DNA of 64,000 nt from the NCBI GenBank assembly GCA_016946835.1, contig JACVTC010000242.1, positions 39,267 through 103,266 on the forward strand, written 5' to 3'. The stretch comes from Neocallimastix lanati (nom. inval.). Lineage: Eukaryota; Neocallimastigomycota; Neocallimastigomycetes; Neocallimastigales; Neocallimastigaceae. Made by a program: the position numbers and the translations under genes. The notes under the pieces were generated by a model. The model saw only the letters and a list, made by a program, of their open reading frames with translations, was not told where the DNA came from and did not search any database. This document shows, one piece after another, positions 1 to 12,431 of this stretch (positions are counted from its first letter, which is position 1; the number at the start of each line of letters is the position of its first letter).

Positions 1-20
1 AAATAATAAATTTTCTTAAA

Positions 21-992
21 TTGGAAGACTTAGAAAGACTCTTTGAAACATTATCCTTGGAAGAGATAATGGAGAATCACGAAGATAACGATGTATTTGG
101 TGTAATTAATAAGCCGCCATCATTTACTGGAAGAAAATGCGACCTTGAGGGATTCCTTACAGGGGCAGAACTAGCAATGGAATCCCGACCAAATCAATTT
201 AATAACGATGCAGCAAGAGTAAGATTCCTAATGTCTTACATGCTTGGGAAACCTTTGGAATGGGTCTCTTGTTTGCGTAGAAATAATAGCCCATTACTTA
301 ACTCATACGATGACTTCGTGAAAGAGTTAAAATCAAACTTCGGTGATTATACCAGCGAATCCATTGTTGTCAATAGTAAGTTGTGTAGTATTTATCAGAA
401 GAAGAATGGGCACGTATTTGAATATATTTCAGAATTCCAATGGATCCCTCAATATTCTGGCTTTAATGAAAGTGCAAAAATATATATGTTCATTAGAGGA
501 TTAAAACAACCATTAAGAGAGAAACTTGCTTTAATCGATCCAAATCCTAGATCTCTTGATAGGTTAACTACTACAGTATTAAATATAGAAAGCTTAATTA
601 GAAGAAACGAAAAGGTAGAATTTTTTAGTAATACTGCTGTGCATAACGACCCAATGGACATTGACCTTTACCGTATAAAAAGAGGTCCCAACGAGAGAAA
701 ATATACTTACCGTCCAATAAAGTATAAAGAAGAAAAGAGAGATTATTCAGAAGAAAGAAAGAAGGGTGTTTGTTTCCTATGTAAGCAACCCGGACATCTT
801 AAATTCAATTGTCCAAATAGGATAAAGCCAAAAAATTTAAGGTTAATTATGAAGGGAAAGGATACCGATGATAGTGTTATGGGTAACTTTTCAAATATGC
901 GTAGAATAAGAAGACTTACTGGACAAGAAGAACTTTTAATGATGAGGGAAGTTACTTGTGAAGACAAAAATCACCAAAAAAAAATATTTTAG
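21..992 (+). pseudogene. gag: Gag of element A2 (capsid and zinc knuckle)
   Basis: The reading frame is already open at the window edge; the first ATG is at 69. Residues 30-190 match the capsid-like gag domain of the A1 element, and a CCHC zinc knuckle (CX2CX4HX4C, Cys at about 260) follows, the nucleic-acid-binding motif that packages element RNA. The frame ends at 992 just after a run of nine A, where A1 continues straight into the protease, so a slip in the A run has split gag from pol. Gag would form the cytoplasmic particle in which reverse transcription occurs. Confidence 0.85.
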
Positions 993-3241
993 ATTTTTTT
1001 ATCAAGACTAATGAGATTGAAGGAAGCAAGGTTAAGGTTCTTATTGACTCTGGATCCGACTTAAATTTTATCCATCCGGAGGTCGTAAAGAAACTTGGTA
1101 TTAAAACCGAAAGGATCAACAAGTCTTTTAGCGTTTCAGGACTTGGATATGGAATCGCTAATGTCACTAAAGAAACTGAAAAGTGTATTCTACGTTATAA
1201 GAATCACTTAGAAATTATTCAATTTTATGTTCTCCGAATCCCAGATGTAGATGTGATTCTAGGACTACCTTGGATTGATAAGCACAGTCCAAGTAATTAC
1301 CATGATGCTAAGAAAATCGCTTTTAGTTCTGGTTTTTGTGCTCGCCATTGTAATAATGGAAAAAGAAGAAGCAAAAGATAAAGGACTACTAAGAGAAATA
1401 AGATGGCTATTCTTGAACAAGAACTTAAAGTAACTGATGAAGAAAAAAGGAAAGAACCATCCTGTTCAAGATCCACTTTAAAATATTATTCTGACTCCGA
1501 ATCCGAACCCGAACCATATTTCAAAGGACGAGTTGTTCGAACTATAAATGATGAATCCGATAGCGACTATGATTTAGATGATAATTTTATGTACGATAGT
1601 ATTAGTGAAAGTGAATTAGAAAAAAGTTTAGAATGTGAAAATGATAGTGATAGTATAGTTAAAAATGACTCATGTAATAATATTAATTCATGTAATAATA
1701 TTAATGTTTCATGTAAAAAATTTAAATCTTGTAACGAAAATGAAAATTTAAATAAAAATCAAAATTCGGTCACCGTACCAATCATCTATTTAGATTATAA
1801 AGAAGTGTTTAATGAAAAAAATTGTAGTGTGTTACCTCCACATAGAGTATATGATTGTGAGATAAATTTAAAAGATAATTCAATTTTATTTTATGGTCCT
1901 TTGTATCCTTTGACGGAATTAGAGCGTGAAGAATTAAAGAAACAATTAAAGGAATTATTAGATAAAGGATTCATTAGAAAATCCACTTCTCCTGCTGGTG
2001 CTCCAGTTCTATTTGTTATGAAAAAAGATGGTACATTACGTTTAGTTATTGATTATAGAAAGTTAAATGAAATGACGATACGTAATTCATATCCTTTACC
2101 TTTAATTAGTGAACTACTTGATAGAGTTAAAGGTGCTAAAATATTTACGAAACTAGATTTAAAATCTGCATATAATCTAGTCCGTATTAAAGAAGGCGAT
2201 GAATATAAAACTGCCATTAGAACCAGATATGGGCATTTTGAATTCTTAGTTATGCCTTTCGGACTAAAGAATGCACCTGCTACTTTTCAGCACTTTATCA
2301 ATGATGTTCTCAGTGATTATTTAGATGATTTCGTCATTTCTTATATTGATGATATTCTTATCTTTTCCAATAATATCGAAGAGCATCACATACATGTTAA
2401 AAAGGTATTAAAAAGATTACTTGAAAATAATTTAGTTGTGAAATTGGAAAAATGTAAATTTGATAAATCGGAAACCACTTTCCTTGGCTATGTAATTTCG
2501 AAAGATGGATTAAAAATGGATAATGAAAAAGTTAAAGCAATTTTAGAATGGCCTTCTCCAACAAACGTTAAGGAAGTTCAATCGTTCATCGGTCTTTGCA
2601 ATTATTATCGTCTTTTCATAAAAGATTTTGCTAAAATCGCAAATCCTATTCACAAACTCACTAGAAAAAATGTTGAATTTGTTTGGGGTAAAGATCAACA
2701 AGACGCTTTCGATAAGTTAAAGCATTTATTTACTTCTGCTCCTATCTTAAGAAATCCCGACAGTGATAAACCTTTCATAGTTGAAACTGATGCTAGTAAC
2801 TTTGCTGTTGGTGCTGTATTATCTCAAGAATTTGAAGGTAAATTACATCCCGTTGCATTTCTCTCGAAAAGTTTAACTAAATGTCAGAGGAATTACCAAA
2901 TTTATGATAAAGAATTGTTAGCAATCAAATTAGCACTTGAGGAATGGCGACATTACTTAGAAGGTGCTCGACATCAATTTATCGTTTATACTGATCATAA
3001 AAATCTTACTTTCCCTAGAAAACCAGAAATGCTCTCTCAACGACAAATTCGTTGGTACGAATTTTTATCTAGATTTGATTTTAAGCTTATTTATCGTGCT
3101 GGAAAGAAGTCTGGCAAACCTGATTTACTCTCAAGAAGAAGTGATCATTTATTCGCCAATTTACGAACTGTGTCAAAATGTTGTTTAACAATTAGTAAAA
3201 ATCTAGTGATTCTCTCATTAATTCCATATTGTCTTCATTAA
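993..3241 (+). pseudogene. pol: Protease, reverse transcriptase and RNase H of A2
   Basis: After the A-run frameshift the second frame carries an aspartic protease (DSGSD near 1050), a TAA at 1379-1381, then the same frame continues from ATG 1403 with an acidic Ser/Asp/Glu linker, the RT fingers and palm, the catalytic YIDD motif near 2345, and RNase H with the ETDAS and TDHKN motifs. The frame runs off at 3241, where A1 continues in the equivalent region, so a second indel lies between about 3170 and 3235. The order PR-RT-RH-IN is that of Ty3/gypsy elements. Confidence 0.85.
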
Positions 3242-4752
3242 ATTCGGATGAATTATTTTGTAAAATTAAAACTTATTTAAGCAACAATTCCTCATCTTCG
3301 CCTCCTATTAATAATATAAATAAAGTAAAAATTGATGAGGAAGGATTTCTACTTTTTGATAATTTGATTTATGTTCCTGAATCATTAAGAACGAGGATTC
3401 TTGAACTTCATCATGATTCAGTTTCTGCTGGTCACTTTGGTATTAAAAAGACGTCCGAACTTATTTCCCGTAATTTTTGGTGGCCAAAATTATTCAATGA
3501 TGTTTCAAGGTTTGTTAGGTCTTGTGAGATTTGTTGTAAAAACAAGGTCCCACGTCATAAACCTTACGGTCTTCTTTCACCTCTTTCTACACCGAATAAA
3601 CCGTGGTCTGAATTATCTATGGACTTTATTGTTGATCTGCCAAAGTCTAAAGATCTTACTTGTATTATGGTTGTTGTAGATCGTTTAACTAAAATGGCAC
3701 ATTTTATTCCCTTTCGCTGTCTTCCTACTGCTGCCATTGCCGCTGATGCTTTTCTTTCTACTATTTTTCGTTTGCATGGCTTACCGGAATCTATTATTTC
3801 TGACAGAGGTTCTCAGTTTACTTCTGCGTTTTGGAACAGACTATGTAGCCTTTATGACATTGAACATTCTCTTTCTACTGCTAATCATCCTCAAACAGAT
3901 GGTCAAACGGAGAGGGTGAACGCGATATTGGAACAATATCTCCGTTGCTTCATCAATGAAAGACAAAACAATTGGGCTGATCTTTTACCATTTGCTGAGT
4001 TCTCATATAATAACTCTATACAGCAATCAATTAATCAAACACCATTTTTTGCAAATTATGGATTTAATCCTAAAGCTCATCCAGAAATTCCATCTAATAA
4101 AAGACCTAGTAGGGCGGAAAAACGTGTAATTGAGATTAATGAAAATATAAATTTTTTAAAAGAGAATTTACATAGAGCAAAAGAAACTTATAAGAAATAT
4201 GCTGATCAAAAAAGAATGGATCCTCCTAAATTCGAAGTTGGTGATAAAGTTTGGTTACTTAAAGGAATTAACGTAAAAAATAAGAAAAAGAAGCTTTCTA
4301 ATCAAATGGCTGGTCCCTTCAAAATTAGTAAGAAAATAAGTGATTTAGCTTACGAACTTAATCTTCCAAAGGGAATGCGTTGCCATCCAGTTTTTCATGT
4401 TTCATTACTTGAACCTTACTATGAAAACGAATTTAAAGATAGGAGAAATTGCAAAAGAAAAAATATACGTTTAACAACTGATTATGAAGAAAGAATTCCG
4501 GAAAGAATTAACGACATGAAGAGACGTAATGGAAAAAACTTTTACCTTGTTTCTTGGAAAGGTGGTGACATTGTCGAAAACAACTGGATTGAAGAAAGTC
4601 AAATCCCTGATCCACAGTTAATTCAAGAATATCAGAAAAGATGCAGAAAAGGAAAACAATCAACTGATACTGAAGAATCCGTTGAACCGGAATATTATAT
4701 CAGGCATAAGTATCAACCATTTACGATAGATATACCTTCGAGAAAACTTTGA
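3229..4752 (+). pseudogene. pol: Integrase with chromodomain of A2
   Basis: Third frame of the broken polyprotein. The HHCC zinc finger (HHDS...GHFG, then CEICC) is followed by the DDE core: D in MDFIVD near 3620, D in SDRGSQ near 3800, E in QTERVN near 3910. A GPY/F module (AGPFKI near 4310) and a chromodomain (YLVSWKGG...NNWIEE, about 4540-4590) follow. Chromodomains tether chromovirus integrases to modified histones (family knowledge). This part has no stop until 4752. Confidence 0.88.
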
Positions 4753-4783
4753 TCTCGCAGGAGCTCGATTTAAGGAGGGAGAT

Positions 4784-5486
4784 TGTAAAGATGTGATTAT
4801 CCCAATCACATTTTAAATTAAAAATTTTTCTTGTATAATTCAAAAATGTAAATTATTCTTTGATTTATAAAATAATAAACAAAGTAAATAAATCATATGA
4901 ACTAAAATTTTGAATTATATTCTTTAAGCCACAAGATAAATTTTTACTGTAATAATTTTTATAAAATTTAATTCTAAGAAAATTATTGTTGTAAAATAAT
5001 TTAAATGAATTAATTAAAGTTTAAAACAAAGTAAATTAATAATTTATTTTGTGAAAATTAAGTTTCAAAATTTAATCATGACTCCTTTAACATTGTTTTT
5101 AAATTGAAAATAAATAAAGACTTTACTTATAATATTAAAATAATAAATAGATAATAAATGTACTTAATTTTAATTATTTAGTATTTAGTTTAATTAATAA
5201 TTATATTTTTCTAAATTTAGTTATATTTTATAAATTTATTATTTAATAAAATTCATTAATATAGTTTTATATTAAAATATATGTAATTTAAATAAAATAA
5301 TATATTATCAATGTATTTAGGAAAAGTATAAATAGAAGATACTTTTCACATTTTTTCTCGATGTAATTGTTATTTTAACAAACAACTATTAAATATTAAT
5401 AAAATATATTTTAATAAAAAATATTTTAATAAAATAAAATTTATTGTATTTTGTTATTGTAATTTATTTTAGTGTTTTCTTTTACA
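4784..5486 (+). repeat. 3' LTR of element A2
   Basis: Starts TGTAAAG right after the purine-rich tract at about 4771-4782 and ends CTTTTACA. Length 703 bp. TATAAATA is at 5327-5334, and 36 nt after its first base comes GTAATTGTTAT (5363-5373), the same 11-mer that in element A1 is complementary to the primer-binding site. Another Ty3 relic begins at 5487. Confidence 0.88.
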
Positions 5487-6194
5487 TTAACTCCTAGGCA
5501 AATTAGATGGCAAGAACTATTCGCCACGTACTGATTCGAAATAGTATACAGACCTGGGAAGAAGAATGGTAAAGCCGATATCTCAAGAGTAGAAACAGAG
5601 AAAACTAAGGGTAAAAAATTTTATAAGGATAGCCTATTAAAACCCGATCAATTGGTAGGATTTGATGATGTTGATGGAGAAGCTAGTTATTTAGCTTTAG
5701 CTACCAATTTCATGGATGATATTAAGCAGGCATACAGACATGACAAAATGGCCCAAGAGATAATTAAAGACATAGCGGAAGATACCAGAAACAATTACAA
5801 CAAGAAGCATTGGCTAGAAGTAAATGGCCTTCTGGTAAGAAAGGAAAACCCTGAACATGTATACGTACCCACAACGTTCAGGAAGACAATCATCCAATTA
5901 AACAACGACTCGGAGTACTCAGGTAATTTAGGAATTGACAAGACTTCGGACCTAGTATCTAGGAATTTCTACTGGCCGAGGATAAGGAAGGATATTTCAG
6001 GCTACGTAAAAGCTTGTAAAACCTGCGCTACTAAGAAGGATGATAGACACAAAGAATATGGTACTGCAGTAAGAGTTCCAGTTGCGGAATTACCCTGGCA
6101 AGAGATACAATTAGATTTTATAACAGATCTGCAAGTAAAATGTAGAACAAGAACAGAAGATGGTTACATTTGGGAAACAAAAAGAGAAGGTTGT
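5487..6194 (+). pseudogene. Relic of a third Ty3 family (C): RNase H end and integrase start
   Basis: Reads from the RNase H tail (PRQIRWQELFATY, then an in-frame TGA, then EIVYRPGKKNGKAD) into the integrase HHCC finger (5880-6060, ending CKTCATKK) and the first catalytic Asp (LDFITDL near 6115). It differs clearly from families A and B. It is cut on the left by the A2 LTR and on the right at 6194 by another LTR, so only about 235 codons remain. Confidence 0.8.
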
Positions 6195-6807
6195 GTAAAG
6201 ATTTATTAAATCTTTAATATATTAAATAGATTAATTTTTCGTACAATTAATTTATTTAATGTATATGAATTATTTTTTAATATAAAATTTATTGAAATAA
6301 AATTTAATTATTTTTTAAATTGAAAATATTTTTTAATTAGTTTAGTTAACTTAGTTTAGTTTTAAATAGTTAAATATTAATTTAGGAATAATCTTAAATA
6401 GTTAATATTTATAAAAATAGTTTTTCAATATTAAATATATAATTAAAATTATTATAAGTATTAAAATAATAAATAAAATATAGAGTTTAAAAAATTAATT
6501 TTAGTTTTAGTAAATTAATAAATAATAAAAATTATTAATTAAAAAAATCTTTTGTTTATAAATAAATAGTTTTATATATATTATTAAATAACATCATATA
6601 TTAATAATGTAATAAGAAAAAATATAAATACATGTAATTTTTCTCAATTAAATCGAAGTATTAGTTATTAACTATTTTACAGTTAATAATATAAAATAAA
6701 TTTATAATTAATAAAAAGAATTTAATAATAAAAGAATTTACTTATTTGTTTAAATTGTAAAGTGTTTTTTATTGTTATAATCTGTTTTAATTGACGGATT
6801 CATTACA
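6195..6807 (+). repeat. Solo LTR, TGTAAAG type (613 bp)
   Basis: Begins TGTAAAG at the point where the family C integrase is cut and ends ATTACA. TATAAATA at 6623-6630 and a GTATTAGTTAT motif 35 nt later resemble the 26399-27154 LTR. The bases flanking it (ggttg and ataat) do not match, so the present flanks are probably rearranged. Confidence 0.65.
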
Positions 6808-7524
6808 ATAATTATTCATAAAACAATTTAATAATAAAGCTAATTTAATAATAAAATATAAAATAAAATAAAATATTAAAACTAATTAAAAATTCTCTTT
6901 CGGAAATCTTTAGAATGATAAAGAATTCCTTAGAATCTTTTAGAAAATAATTGAATAAAATATTATAATAAAATATATAAAACTTATAAAATTATTTAAA
7001 ATATTATAAAACTATTACTAATAATTAATCTGTATTTTTAATTAATAATAAAAATTAATAATATAATTTCCAAGTTAAGAGATTTTATCTTATATAGTTT
7101 CTAATTAATAATTTAGGGTCTTAATTAAATAATTAAATTATTTTTTATATTTAGAATATCTTTAAAGTCCAATATCTTGTTATCTAGTTGTCCAATAAGG
7201 TTGGTTTTAACATATGTTGTAGTTCTCGTCCGTAGCTTTCTAAAGAATATACTTTTAGCGGGAAATCACGATATAATATTTCCATTATTTGTTGAGTTAT
7301 CGTTGTTTTTCTTCAAGTTATTTTTATCAAATTCTTAAGGGTTAAAATAAATTAAATTATCTTTAATAAATAAGTCCAAACCCTTTGGTTTCTAATTATT
7401 TAATGTTTCTAATATTTATTTTTATAATTAAAATCAAATTAAAATAATTTTTATCAATAACTAAATTAAATTTTGATTTATCTAATAGTGAATTTTAATC
7501 TCAAATCCACTAGTATTTGTGACA
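6808..7524 (-). repeat. Partial D-family LTR, reverse orientation
   Basis: Near-identical to the right half of the complete D copy at 12432-13622 (shared from about 12900 on) and weaker to 53190-54243. Read on the minus strand it starts TGTCACAAATACTAG, the usual TG end. Its other half is missing at the junction with the LTR ending at 6807. Confidence 0.65.
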
Positions 7525-8542
7525 AAATGCTACTTGGAGACCAAAATTCTCAATTCCAGTGAATGTAAAATAAAATACTTATCAAGTCTAGGTTTGTGGC
7601 TATTCTAAACTAACTTTACTACACTAATAACACTATATCTTAAACCTCTATTATTTAATTAATTATTTTCATTTTTAATTTCTTTTATTTATTTATTTTA
7701 TTTATTAACTAATTTTCAACAACCACTTAACTGGGTAACGCAGGGTCCTTTTCGGAGTTCCCACTAGCAGTTAAGATTTTACAAACTATAATATAATTGT
7801 TTTATAAGAAAGTAAATATTCTAATAATAGTTACGAAACTAATAATAAAATTTAAATTTTCCTATTACTATACGATTTTCCAACTATCGTTCAATAGTTG
7901 AAAAATTAACTCTTTTTATACTTTTTCAAAATAAAGTTTTAAATCAAAATAAATTTTAATAAATTACATAAACATATTATTTTATATTATCAATTACATT
8001 ATATAATAAATTACATGAAATGTTATGAATTATTTTAATATAAATCCTATTTAAAACTATCTAATTTTTCTAAAATTTTCTATGAAGGAAATTTAGAGTT
8101 TAATTCATTAATTATATGATTAAATATATTCTATCCATATATTTAATTTAAATTTTGCCAAGTTGTGAAAACCAATTTACTAAACCACAACTTGCTATTT
8201 TTATTTTTAGAATTTCTATAATTTAAAAGACAAGTAAACAAAACGGCAAGTTTTTGTAAACAAACGGAAAAGGCAATATTCCTTTAATAATTTTAATTTA
8301 ACTAATTAATGACTAATTATTTTTTAATTTATGAAGTTTCGTGATTCAACTGAGTAATTGTTACGTAAATTCTCCAAATAATTTAGTCATAAATTTTTGA
8401 GAAAATTATTTAAATTAATAATTTGGAATACATTTAAATTTATATTAAAAATTTGGAAAACATTTTTATCCACAATAATTTGCATTACATTACATTTAAA
8501 TACGTATTCAAATTATTAAATATTTTACAGTGAACGATATCA
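7525..8542 (-). repeat. E-family repeat, probably a reverse LTR
   Basis: Non-coding. The right half (about 7860-8535) matches 45306-46016, ending acagtgaacg here and acagcgtaaca there. On the minus strand it would start TG-like, as an LTR does. The part 7525-7850 has no second copy that I recognise and no reading frame. Confidence 0.45.
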
Positions 8543-8547
8543 GTATC

Positions 8548-9345
8548 TGTAAGAAACGATAATTATTTGTTAAATAATTATAATTTCTTTATTTGATTAT
8601 TTATCTATTATATAATTTATACATTCATTCATTAAATTAGTAATTATTTATCAAGTTAACATGTATTTGTACATTTAATTATAGTTTTAATTTAATTAAA
8701 AAATTTTTTCTTTAAATTTATTTAGTATACATTTATTTTATTTAATTTATTTAATTAATTATAAATTTTATTAATTTTTATAGTAATAAATTAATTATTT
8801 AATTATTATTTTTAATTAAAATTTGAATTAACGGACTTTAAAGTTTTTTTATTTTCTTATTAAAATATAAATTAATTTTATCGGACTTTAAGGTTTTTTC
8901 TAATTTATTATAATAATAAATTGGTTTTTCCTTAAAGAACTTATCTAGTTTTTTCTTCTAATCTTTTTCTAGATAAGATAATTGTTAAGATTAGAAAACC
9001 TTTTAAATTATTATTTTATATAAAATTTATAAAATTTTATTATTTAATTTTTCGTATAAATAGCTATTGATTTCTCTAAATTTTTGAGAAATCAAGAGTT
9101 ATTATTATATAACAAATATTAATAAATATATAATAATAATTAATAAAATCTACAAACATTTTCAATAAGTGTTCTTTTATTTTGTGTTGTTTATTATATT
9201 TGTTTATAATAAACTCTTCTCTGTCAAGATAAGTTAAAATTTTCTTTATTTTTTCTAATTGTTTTCTTATTTTCTCAACTTGATGTTAGTATCAGGTTGT
9301 AGTTAATAATTTTGTTATAATAAATATTATAATGAAATTATTACA
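8548..9345 (+). repeat. Solo LTR, B type (798 bp) with TSD gtatc
   Basis: TGTAAGAA to ATTACA, flanked by gtatc at 8543-8547 and 9346-9350, a perfect 5-bp target duplication. Contains the B-type paired stem CTTATCTAG/CTAGATAAG (8940-8948 and 8969-8977), TATAAATA at 9055-9062, the start-site hairpin ending GAGAAATCAA, and the AGAGTTATTAT primer motif at 9095. It left only the LTR, presumably by LTR-LTR recombination. Confidence 0.82.
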
Positions 9346-9350
9346 GTATC

Positions 9351-10227
9351 TGTAATAATTCTATTAAGAACTAACTCAAAATAGAATTATTAACTACAAC
9401 TTAACGACTAATTCATTAAGTTGAGAAAATAAAATAAAATAAATTTTTTTACCTTTAATGTAGAGTTTATTATAAAATTAATTATAATAATAACACAAAA
9501 TGTAAGAGAAGAATTGTTTGTATAAATTGATCTTAAAAATATGTTTTTGAATAAAATATTTTTATTAATTTATTAAAGTTAAAAATATAAAATTGTTACT
9601 ATTATAACTATGTTTTTTTATAATAATAACTCTTGATTTCTCAAAGAGAACTCAAGAGCCTTATTTATATTTTTTTATGAAAATAAGGTTAAATAAGAAA
9701 GAGTTTTCTAATCTTAACAAATCTCTTATCTAGGAAAAGATTAGATAGAAAAACCTAGATAAGTTTTCGATCGATATTCTATCCATATCGATCATCGCAT
9801 TAATTAAGTAAAACCGATTACTTCTAAAAAGTAATTGGAAAAAATCTTAATTAACCGATTTTCCAATCTAATGATCGAAAATAAAAGAATAAAATAATAA
9901 AAAATATTTCGATCATATAATTTATCCTTATATTAAAAATATAAAATTAAATAGTTAATAAAATACAGAATACATTATAAAATACAGAATACATTATAAA
10001 ATACAGAATAAAATACAATACAAAATACATTAGTTACAGTAGAGAATTTAGCATATTGTAAATATATTATTTAAAATTAATTAAATAAATTTTGTTAAAT
10101 TAATGAATATTTAAAATTAAATTAAATAATTTAATAAATATTATATGTAATTAAATAAAGTTATAGTTATAATAACTTAACTAAGAAAATATAATTATTT
10201 GCTAACAAATAATTATAGATTCTTACA
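9351..10227 (-). repeat. Solo LTR, B type, reverse orientation (877 bp)
   Basis: On the minus strand it runs TGTAAGAATC to ATTACA. Flanks are gtatc (9346-9350) and atatc (10228-10232), four of five matching. It carries the B-type stem CTTATCTAGG/CCTAGATAAG (9725-9734, 9754-9763), the loop-complementary segment, and ataataactctt, the reverse complement of the primer motif. It shares one copy of gtatc with the LTR to its left, so the two inserted at the same spot. Confidence 0.72.
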
Positions 10228-10232
10228 ATATC

Positions 10233-10650
10233 GTTATAACTTGGCTGAAGTTACTCAATGGTACCTACCTTGAGTTACCATAATGGATGACGCAAGTTCG
10301 AATTTTACATTTTACCTTTTTGATAAAATAATTTAATTAATTCTTAATTCATTCATTTAATTATATTTATTTAAAATATTAATAATCATTCATTTAATTA
10401 AATTTATTTAATTATTTAATATTTATCCATTTATAATCAATCAATCATGTAATAGAATAATTTTTATCTTTGAATATAAATAACATGTATTATTATTTTA
10501 TTTTGACTCTTCCAGTCAATATTGCTTAACGTGAATAATAAATAAATAAAATATAATATAAAACCATAAAATATAATTTTATTATTTTTTCAATTTATTT
10601 ATTTACTTCATCTACAACGACCTAGTGATCAACATCACTAAAATCGTTAC
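10233..10650 (+). repeat. tRNA-headed LTR (G1), 5' tip split off by B-type LTRs
   Basis: Begins with a tRNA-like module: a box A-like TTGGCTGAAGTTACTCAATGG (about 10241-10261) and a box B-like AGTTCGAATTTTA (about 10294). It continues with a Pol II-like LTR body (TATAAATA near 10479) and ends CGTTACA at 10650. Related copies start at 46605 and 48389. Its first bases (tgaacgatatc) appear to lie at 8530-8542, left of the two inserted B-type LTRs. Confidence 0.6.
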
Positions 10651-12431
10651 ATCCTGTCATCTTAGAAACCACAAAACAAAGTCATTTAATAGGAAAAAAT
10701 ATGAATTCAATAAAACAGTACTAAGTCGAGAAATCTACATCATAGGAAGAACAAGTTCAAGAAAGAAATACTCTCTGCAAATTATACGCCAAATAGTTCC
10801 AATTCTATGACAACTACCTTTGTTATATCTACCAACTCAAAGTTTTTCAAAATTAACTAATTGATTCAGGTTCTGCCAAAAGCTTTATTTGCAAGGACTT
10901 TATTTCAGCTAATAAAATTCCAATTTCAGGCCTTTCTTCTCCTATTAGTATCCAATTGCCCAATAGTAAAAGTATGGTAATTAAACAATCTACGAAGACT
11001 TTAAAACTGAAAATAATGGACCATACTGAAACCTATGAATTCTACGTTGGTAATCTACAACTTCAAGGTATAAGTGGTATTTTAGGAAGGGATTGGCTCT
11101 CGATTCATAATCCCTATATCAACTTTAAATCCAATAAAATCTATTTCTTGGAAAGTAACTGTGGACAACATTGTTATTCTTGTAAAGGAAATAAGATTAT
11201 ATTCAGTTCTAATAATATAACAGCACCTATGCTAGAAGAATCCTCACAATGTGGCCTTGACTCAATTATACCTTCATTTATTTCTGACGATGAACTATAT
11301 GATGAGGATATATGTTGTGTAATTGTTGAAAATCAAAAACAAATCAAAACTGATAAAATAACAAAAATTAACTAAGAAATAAAGATAAAATATTCAATAA
11401 TATGAAACTTAGTACTAAATAAATCATTCAAAAATACTATCCAGATCTAGTAAAAGTCTTTAAAAAAGAAGAAGCTGATAAATTACCTCCCCACCGGAGC
11501 TATGACATAACAATCTACTTGATCCCAGGAGGACAATTATTCTTTGGTCCAATATATCCTTTAACTATGGTGGAAATGAAAGCTTTGAAAGAATATGTCG
11601 AAGAAAATTTAGCTAAAGGCTTCATTCGAAAATCAAAATCCCCAGCTTGTGCTCCAATATTGTTTGTTAAAAAACACGATGGTTCTTTCAGGTTATGCCT
11701 GGATTATCGCCGTATGAATGCTATTACAATCCGTAATAGTTACCCACTGCCAAGGATTAACGATTTAATGAAAGTATTTAAAGGATCAAAGATTTTTACC
11801 AGACTTGCCTTAAGGTCTGCGTATAATCTTGTTAGAATAAAGGAATGACATGACTATCTAACAGCCTTCCGTACTCCAATAGGTCATTTCGAGTATCTTG
11901 TAATGCCTTCAGTTTTTCAAAGATTCATACAAGATACATTGTCAGAAATCGTTGGATCCTTTGTTCAGGCATATTTGGATGATATAATTATCTTTTCTTC
12001 TGACTTTGATACTAACATTAAAAATGTTCGTCATGTTCTTACTCTACTAATAAAAAATGGCTTATTCGTGAAATTAGAAAAATGTGAATTTCACGTATTA
12101 GAAACAACATTCTTATGTTTCACGGTTTCTATACATGGACTCATTATGGATAAGGATAAATTAAAATCAATTTTGGAATGGCCCATACCCAAAAACATCA
12201 TTGAACTCCAAAGTTTTCTAGGTTTAGGGAATTACTACCGAAAATTTATAAAAAACTTTGCTGAAATCATTGAACCTTTGAGGAAACTTTTAAAAAAGAA
12301 TGCTGATTACTTATGGAACGAGGAAGCAAATAATGCATTTAATAAACTTAAAAATGATTTCCTCAACAATGAAGTAGTTATCTTTCCCGATCCAAAGAAA
12401 GAATTTGTAGTAGAAACAGATGCCAGTGATT
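10651..12431 (+). pseudogene. pol: Ty3-B2 gag end, protease and RT (broken)
   Basis: Weak gag-end similarity from about 10651, then the protease active site DSGSAKSF (about 10863), frameshifted from the preceding frame. PR continues at 10956-11375. RT starts near 11519 with the fingers motif RKSKSPA; there is a TGA at 11846-11848, then an in-frame loss of about seven residues (FGLRNAP in the intact copy) near 11907, and the catalytic YLDD near 11973. It ends in the RNase H motif ETDASD where a D-family LTR has inserted. Non-functional. Confidence 0.85.

Larger units (their letters stand above)
1..5486 (+). mobile_element. Ty3/gypsy chromodomain element A2, 5' end outside window
   Basis: Seen: gag, protease, RT, RNase H, integrase and chromodomain in order, then a polypurine-rich tract and a 3' LTR. 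The protein is close throughout to the full-length element at 16211-23281, so this is a second copy of the same family. The 5' LTR and leader lie left of the window, so age and target duplication cannot be judged. Two frameshifts and one in-frame stop make it non-autonomous. It sits in a relic of a different Ty3 family that resumes at 5487. Confidence 0.93.

Noticed and set aside
6190-6812. Target duplication for the LTR 6195-6807
   Set aside because: ggttg and ataat do not match; no shifted pair found.
10625-10810. 61-codon frame
   Set aside because: Crosses the LTR/B2 junction at 10650 and is out of frame with the following protease.
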